Positions 5,897 to 9,493 of a DNA stretch of 9,493 nucleotides are shown here, one piece after another. The stretch spans positions 1 to 9,493 of the forward strand of contig CAZMLC010000090.1 of NCBI GenBank assembly GCA_964567125.1. Reading direction: 5' to 3'. The translations under genes and the position numbers were made by a program. Position 1 is the stretch's first letter; every line of letters starts with the position of its first letter. The notes beneath the pieces were generated by a model that was not told the DNA's origin, searched no databases, and saw only the letters and a list, made by a program, of their open reading frames with translations. The DNA comes from CAZMLC01 sp964567125. GTDB taxonomy: Bacteria; Verrucomicrobiota; Kiritimatiellia; RFP12; UBA1067.

Positions 5897-7594
5897 TTAC
5901 TTCTTTTCCGGCGATAGTTCGTCGAGCGAGCCTGCATAAACGACGCGCCGGACCTTCATGGTCGAGGTGCGCTCCAGCGCCTCATTGCACAGTTCAATTT
6001 TGCGCGGAATCTTGTAGTCGGCGAGCTGCTGCTTGCAGAGCTGCTGGACCTCATTCAGGACAAACGACTCCGCCTGCGGCTGTGCCCACTTCATGGCGAC
6101 GCGCTTGGCTTCCAGCGCTTCGGTGTTCGGGACGATGATCGCGCCGACGCGTTCGCCGACTTCGTCGGCCACGGTGTAGCCGAGTACGATCACGTCTTGA
6201 ATCAAGGGGCAGCCCTCAATCAGTTGTTCAACCTCTTCCGGGTAGATGTTCTTGCCCTCGCGGTTCACAATCAGCGCTTTGCGGCGACCGCAGATGGACA
6301 TGTTGCCGTTTTCATCAAAGTGGACCAGGTCGCCCGTATGAAAGTAACCCTCCGCATCAATCGCTTCAGCCGTGGCTTCGGGGTTTTTATAGTACCCTTT
6401 CATCACGTTGGGGCCGCGTACGATCAGTTCACCGGCGCCGTTCGCGTCGGGATTGATAATCTTGTAGTCCATGTCGGGAATGACGTGTCCGACCGTGCCC
6501 GGCACATACCAGGGGATGTCCGGATAGGCGACGCCCGGGGAACACTCGGTTAAGCCGTAGCCTTCAAGGACCTGGAAGCCCAGCTTCTGGAATCCTTTGA
6601 GGATCGGTACCGGCGTGGGCGCACCGCCAATGCCGATGAGCCTGAGGCGTCCGCCGAATGAGGCTTGGACCTTCTTGCTGATGATGGTGTACAGCCCCAT
6701 GCGCATCAAACTGCGGGCCACCAGGCTCTTCTGCAGTTTCTCGATCACGCGTTCGTAGAGCTTTTCCGCCATGAGCGGAACCGCGAAAAGTACCGTCGGT
6801 TTAAGGATCTTCATGTCATCCGCGATGGTCTTGAGCGATCGCACAAAGCTGCAGCAACATCGGAGGTAAAGCGGCACCATAAAATTCGCGGTAAATGAGA
6901 ACGAATGAAAGAGCGGCAGGACGTTGAGGAAGTTGTCATCCTTGGAAAAGCCGCTGACGCACTTCATGGTCTGAATCACGTTGGATGTGAAGTTCCCGTG
7001 TGTGAGCATGGCGCCTTTCGGTTTCCCGGTTGTCCCCGACGTATAGATGATCGAGGCGATACTCTCGGCGGTCGGGCGGTGCGCGTCAAACCAGCCGCGC
7101 GCGGCGTCAGCCATGGCAGCTGCCTTGATGAGCATCGCATCGTACGTCATGTTGATTTTGTTTTGCAACGCGCACGGTATTTCAGGGGCGTCACCCACCC
7201 AGATAAACGCGTGCAGCTGGGGCAGGTTGGCGATGATCGATTCAAAGAGCTGGCCGAGCTTGGCGCCTGCGAAGATGGCGACGGCTTCGGAGTCTTTGAG
7301 AATATGGCAGACCTCTTGTGCGCGGAGCTTGGGGTCGAGCGGGACCACGGCAACGCCGCTGCCGGCCAGCGCCAGATAGATCTCCTGCCATTCAGGTCCG
7401 TTCTCCATCATGAGCGCGACATTGTGTTCGCCGGGGCGGATATTGAGCTGCTTCACGATGGTTGCGGCGCAAGCCACACGTTCTTTGAGTGCGCCAAAGC
7501 TGCGCGTGACCCATTCGTTCTTCTGGAAAAAGATTTGGGCGGGTCGATCGGGCATGCACGAGGCTGCATCATCCAAAAAAGCACGAATTGTCAT
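5897..7594 (-). CDS. AMP-forming acyl-CoA/acyl-acid ligase (long-chain fatty acid ligase-like)
   Basis: A 565-residue member of the adenylate-forming superfamily. Such enzymes activate a carboxylic acid with ATP to an acyl-AMP and pass it to CoA or another thiol. The P-loop motif YTSGTTGKPKG (184-194), the adenine/acyl site EGYGLTE (344-350), TGD (420-422) and the hinge GRRKALIV (436-443) are all present. The C-terminal catalytic Lys is probably Lys547 in STMKVRR. The hinge has Ala440 where many relatives have Asp or Asn. Length and the FHSFSFT region (229-235) resemble long-chain fatty-acyl ligases. No signal peptide or membrane segment is obvious. AAAGGG at 7599-7604 is a good ribosome-binding site. 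It is a single-gene unit with its own promoter and terminator. The neighbouring fab genes favour a fatty-acid substrate, and loading of ACP instead of CoA cannot be excluded. Confidence 0.9.
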   Translation of the reverse strand: MTIRAFLDDAASCMPDRPAQIFFQKNEWVTRSFGALKERVACAATIVKQLNIRPGEHNVALMMENGPEWQEIYLALAGSGVAVVPLDPKLRAQEVCHILKDSEAVAIFAGAKLGQLFESIIANLPQLHAFIWVGDAPEIPCALQNKINMTYDAMLIKAAAMADAARGWFDAHRPTAESIASIIYTSGTTGKPKGAMLTHGNFTSNVIQTMKCVSGFSKDDNFLNVLPLFHSFSFTANFMVPLYLRCCCSFVRSLKTIADDMKILKPTVLFAVPLMAEKLYERVIEKLQKSLVARSLMRMGLYTIISKKVQASFGGRLRLIGIGGAPTPVPILKGFQKLGFQVLEGYGLTECSPGVAYPDIPWYVPGTVGHVIPDMDYKIINPDANGAGELIVRGPNVMKGYYKNPEATAEAIDAEGYFHTGDLVHFDENGNMSICGRRKALIVNREGKNIYPEEVEQLIEGCPLIQDVIVLGYTVADEVGERVGAIIVPNTEALEAKRVAMKWAQPQAESFVLNEVQQLCKQQLADYKIPRKIELCNEALERTSTMKVRRVVYAGSLDELSPEKK

Positions 7595-7618
7595 AATACC
7601 CTTTCACAATCATCCTAA

Positions 7619-7648
7619 AGTATATCGCAGGGCAAAGGAGAGTGGCAA
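7619..7648 (-). promoter_or_regulatory. Sigma70-type promoter of the acyl ligase gene
   Basis: On the minus strand TTGCCA (7643-7648, 5 of 6) and TATACT (7619-7624, 5 of 6) are separated by 18 bases. The start would fall near 7612, giving a short leader of under 20 bases that still includes the ribosome-binding site. Confidence 0.65.
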
Positions 7649-7710
7649 CTGCTTATTTGCGTTGCAAAAAAGGCCGTTGCGCGTGCGGTAAAATGCGGCG
7701 GACGTGCGCG

Positions 7711-8499
7711 TTACAGCAAAATCAACGTCGCGGTTCCCGCTGCAAGGCAATAGGGTCCGAATAGCCAGAAATGGCCGCTGCGGAGCAGGCGGACAAGGAT
7801 GCTCAGGGCGAAATAGCCCGTGATGCCGGCAAGCAACGCGCCCATCACAAGAACGGGAAGGGAGAGCGTAGCGCTCTGCACATCAGCTGTTCCGGAAAAC
7901 TGTTTGAGCACTTCGAGCAGCGTTGCGCCCGCGATCAGGGGAATACTCGCGATAAAGGAGAATTCCGCGGCCTGCGTGCCCGAAACACCTGTAAAACGCG
8001 CCGCCATAATCGTCATGCCGGAGCGGCTGATGCCCGGAAGGATCGCAACCGCCTGCGCAATGCCGATAACCACGGCGCGCCAGGGCGTGACGATCGTTTT
8101 GCCGATCGGCACGAAACGCAGCGTCGTCAGCAAGGTCCCCGTAAATATGAGCGACCAGCCGACGCCGTGAATATTTTCAAACGTGCCGTCAACAAAGCGT
8201 TTGCAGGTCAGGTAGAAAAGCGCCGCAGGAATTGAGGAGAGTACCGTGTTGAGCGCCAGCATCCAGCTCTCGCGCGCACCCTTTGTCAGGCCGACAAGCG
8301 CCTTGATAAGGATCTCGCGGTAAAAAAACAGAACGGAGATCAATGTGCCGGTGTGCAGCGCGACTTCAATCAGGATGCCTTTCTCTTCCAGACCGATCAG
8401 TTTTTGCGCAATGACGAGGTGTCCGGAACTGCTGATCGGAAGAAACTCGGCAATGCCTTGAAGAAGGGCGAGAAGGATGACATCAAAGAATGTGTTCAT
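7711..8499 (-). CDS. uppP: Undecaprenyl-diphosphate phosphatase UppP (BacA family)
   Basis: A 262-residue integral membrane enzyme that removes a phosphate from undecaprenyl diphosphate, recycling the lipid carrier used for peptidoglycan and other envelope glycans; overexpression of the family gives bacitracin resistance. The two signature regions are clear: QGIAEFLPISSSGHL (14-28), with Glu18 and His27, and PGISRSG (155-161). Several hydrophobic segments span the rest, for example 43-60, 83-97, 112-127, 183-198, 215-237 and 248-262. The frame runs open to an ATG at 8589, but those 31 extra residues would read through a terminator and into the tRNA gene. MNTFFDVILL at 8499 has GTGGAG seven bases upstream and matches the family start. 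No promoter is visible in the short gap to the tRNA, so expression may depend on read-through. Downstream there is only an A6/T6 run (7666-7671) and no clean terminator stem. Confidence 0.96.
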   Translation of the reverse strand: MNTFFDVILLALLQGIAEFLPISSSGHLVIAQKLIGLEEKGILIEVALHTGTLISVLFFYREILIKALVGLTKGARESWMLALNTVLSSIPAALFYLTCKRFVDGTFENIHGVGWSLIFTGTLLTTLRFVPIGKTIVTPWRAVVIGIAQAVAILPGISRSGMTIMAARFTGVSGTQAAEFSFIASIPLIAGATLLEVLKQFSGTADVQSATLSLPVLVMGALLAGITGYFALSILVRLLRSGHFWLFGPYCLAAGTATLILL

Positions 8500-8517
8500 C
8501 GATAGGCTCCACAAAAT

Positions 8518-8541
8518 AAAAAAACCGCCCTGTTCGGACGG
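8518..8541 (-). terminator. Terminator downstream of tRNA-Asp, ahead of uppP
   Basis: On the minus strand CCGTCC (8536-8541) pairs with GGGCGG (8525-8530) through one U-G wobble around a five-base loop and is followed by seven Ts (A7 at 8518-8524 on the plus strand). It lies 15 bases past the tRNA end and 19 bases before the uppP ATG. A separate T8 run (8547-8554) directly follows the tRNA. Confidence 0.8.
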
Positions 8542-8555
8542 CTTACAAAAAAAAG

Positions 8556-8632
8556 TGGCGGGGACGACGGGATTCGAACCCGCGACCACCGGATCGACAG
8601 TCCGGTGCGCTAACCAATTGCGCTACGTCCCC
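8556..8632 (-). tRNA. tRNA-Asp, anticodon GTC
   Basis: On the minus strand the 77 bases fold as a full cloverleaf. The acceptor arms are GGGGACG (8626-8632) and CGTCCCC, followed by discriminator G and an encoded CCA (8556-8558). The anticodon stem CCGGA/TCCGG holds the loop CTGTCGA with anticodon GTC. The T-arm has GGTTCGAAT, and the D-loop is TTGGTTAGC. The discriminator G73 and GTC anticodon are the identity elements of tRNA-Asp. Confidence 0.97.
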
Positions 8633-8683
8633 ATTCGTGCTTCGCATGTTATTGCGTTGCACTGTGTTGCTTGAATGGGCGAT

Positions 8684-8713
8684 ACTATAGCAAAGCAGGC
8701 TGTGGACACGCAA
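8684..8713 (-). promoter_or_regulatory. Promoter of tRNA-Asp (extended -10)
   Basis: On the minus strand an extended -10, TGCTATAGT (8684-8692), is preceded after 18 bases by a weak -35, TTGCGT (8708-8713). The start near 8677 would leave about 45 bases of 5' leader to be removed by RNase P. It probably also drives uppP by read-through. Confidence 0.55.
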
Positions 8714-8743
8714 GTGGAAAATGCGGAAATGCAAAAAATATTT

Positions 8744-8773
8744 TTGACCCGTTGATTCAAATGACGCTATACT
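8744..8773 (+). promoter_or_regulatory. Sigma70-type promoter of the prepilin peptidase gene
   Basis: TTGACC (8744-8749, 5 of 6) and TATACT (8768-8773, 5 of 6) are 18 bases apart. The start would lie near 8780, about 28 bases before the ATG. It is divergent from the tRNA promoter, with only about 30 bases between the two -35 boxes. Confidence 0.7.
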
Positions 8774-8807
8774 ACTTACTTTGTATATCTCCTAATTCGA
8801 GGTTTTT

Positions 8808-9493
8808 ATGACGCAGCAAGCGATTCTCTTTTACGGTATCCTCTTCGGGTTCTTCTCCGCATGGTTCGGGGCCTGCGTCGGCAGCTTCCTCAATGTCTGT
8901 ATCTATCGGATCCCATTGGATCAGTCGGTCGTTAAGCCGCGCTCCCATTGCCCGAATTGCAACAACCTGATCGTATGGTACATGAATATTCCGATTTTGA
9001 GCTGGCTTTTCTTGCGTGGACGCTGCGCCTACTGCAAGCAGCCGATCTCCTATCGGTATGCGCTGGTTGAGCTGTTGACCGGGGTGCTTTTCCTGTTCGT
9101 CTATTTCAAGCTTGTTGCGCCGGCGCTGCTGGCGACTGCGCCGCTGGCGCATCCGTTGCTGGTGCCGGTGTTCTGGCTGGTCCTGGCCGGTCTGATCGTT
9201 GGGACCTTCATCGATTTTGATCACTATATCCTGCCCGATTCCGTGACGATTGGCGGCATGGTGCTCGGACCGGTCCTGAGCGCACTGGTCCCTGCCTTGC
9301 AAGGTACCACGATCTGGTGGGAAGCGCTGGTGCGTTCCGGAATTGGCATGGCCGTGGGCTTCGGTACGCTGTTTGCCGTTGCATGGGCGGGCGAAAAGGT
9401 GTTTAAGAAAGAGGCGATGGGATTTGGCGATGTGAAGTTGATGGGCGCGATTGGCGCTTTCTTCGGGTGGCAATCGATTTTATTCTGCGTATT
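8808..9493 (+). CDS. pilD: Prepilin peptidase / N-methyltransferase (type IV pilin, type II secretion), C-terminus cut
   Basis: 228 residues are visible before the window ends; family members are usually about 250-290 long, so only the last part is missing. This inner-membrane aspartyl protease cuts the leader of type IV prepilins and pseudopilins and methylates the new N-terminal residue. The N-terminal segment GACVGSFLNVCIYRIP (21-36) is the family signature. The cytoplasmic loop carries two zinc-type Cys pairs, Cys48/Cys51 and Cys73/Cys76, typical of the bifunctional enzymes. The catalytic aspartates are Asp136 in FIDFDHYILPD and Asp208 in GFGDVK. At least five hydrophobic segments are visible. 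The start is supported by a GAGG ribosome-binding site (8799-8802) five bases from the ATG. No pilus or secretion genes are seen here, so it may serve unlinked pilin operons. Confidence 0.95.
   Translation, partial: MTQQAILFYGILFGFFSAWFGACVGSFLNVCIYRIPLDQSVVKPRSHCPNCNNLIVWYMNIPILSWLFLRGRCAYCKQPISYRYALVELLTGVLFLFVYFKLVAPALLATAPLAHPLLVPVFWLVLAGLIVGTFIDFDHYILPDSVTIGGMVLGPVLSALVPALQGTTIWWEALVRSGIGMAVGFGTLFAVAWAGEKVFKKEAMGFGDVKLMGAIGAFFGWQSILFCV

Noticed and set aside
6905..7618. 237-codon plus-strand open frame opposite the acyl ligase
   Set aside because: It lies antisense to conserved ligase motifs, with low-complexity His/Asp/Arg-rich content and no ribosome-binding support.
7661..7710. Possible terminator after uppP
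   Set aside because: An A6/T6 run is present, but the only stems are short GCCG/CGGC pairs with long loops, which is not convincing.
8500..8589. N-terminal extension of UppP by 30 residues
   Set aside because: It would translate the tRNA 3' end and terminator; the ATG at 8499 has a good ribosome-binding site and the family start.
8543..8734. Small minus-strand frame reading through tRNA-Asp
   Set aside because: This is translated tRNA sequence, a familiar false ORF around tRNA genes.
8772..9473. 233-codon minus-strand open frame opposite the prepilin peptidase
   Set aside because: Its Gln/Arg/His-rich content is typical of antisense translation; the plus frame carries both catalytic aspartates and the zinc cysteines.

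Overview
The window reads as ordinary chromosomal DNA from a Gram-negative-type bacterium of moderately high GC. A Tat-exported Gfo/Idh/MocA oxidoreductase, a DUF1343 (NamZ-type) protein and a compact fabD-fabG-acpP cluster together are reminiscent of the PVC superphylum (Verrucomicrobiota, Kiritimatiellota or Lentisphaerota). That placement is inferred from gene style, not proven. I see no insertion sequence, integrase, CRISPR array, phage gene or plasmid function.

Left part, bases 1-1979, minus strand: a divergent GT4/GT1-like glycosyltransferase is followed, with an ATGA stop/start overlap, by a DUF1343 protein that runs off the left edge. A 186-base divergent spacer then separates this pair from the plus-strand fatty-acid genes fabD, fabG and acpP (2166-4207). 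These load malonyl groups onto ACP, carry out the first reduction of the elongation cycle, and supply the carrier itself. The unit ends at a strong TTCG-loop terminator. A second, perfectly symmetric bidirectional terminator sits between it and the convergent minus-strand gene.

Middle part, bases 4360-7648, minus strand: a Tat-signal oxidoreductase with its own consensus-like promoter, and upstream of it a separate AMP-forming fatty-acyl ligase with its own promoter and terminator. The ligase probably activates exogenous or recycled fatty acids, and so complements the nearby fab genes.

Right part: uppP (undecaprenyl-diphosphate phosphatase, minus) lies just downstream of a tRNA-Asp(GTC) gene and its terminator, with no visible promoter of its own. 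Divergent from the tRNA is a prepilin peptidase gene (plus strand), cut by the right edge, with its own promoter.

Functionally the window is envelope-oriented: lipid synthesis and activation, undecaprenyl recycling, a probable muropeptide-sugar hydrolase, a glycosyltransferase and type IV pilin/type II secretion processing. I did not find a convincing new multi-gene system. The points worth a second look are small-scale: non-canonical active-site motifs, a translationally coupled glycosyltransferase/DUF1343 pair, a tRNA terminator in front of uppP, and symmetric elements at promoters.
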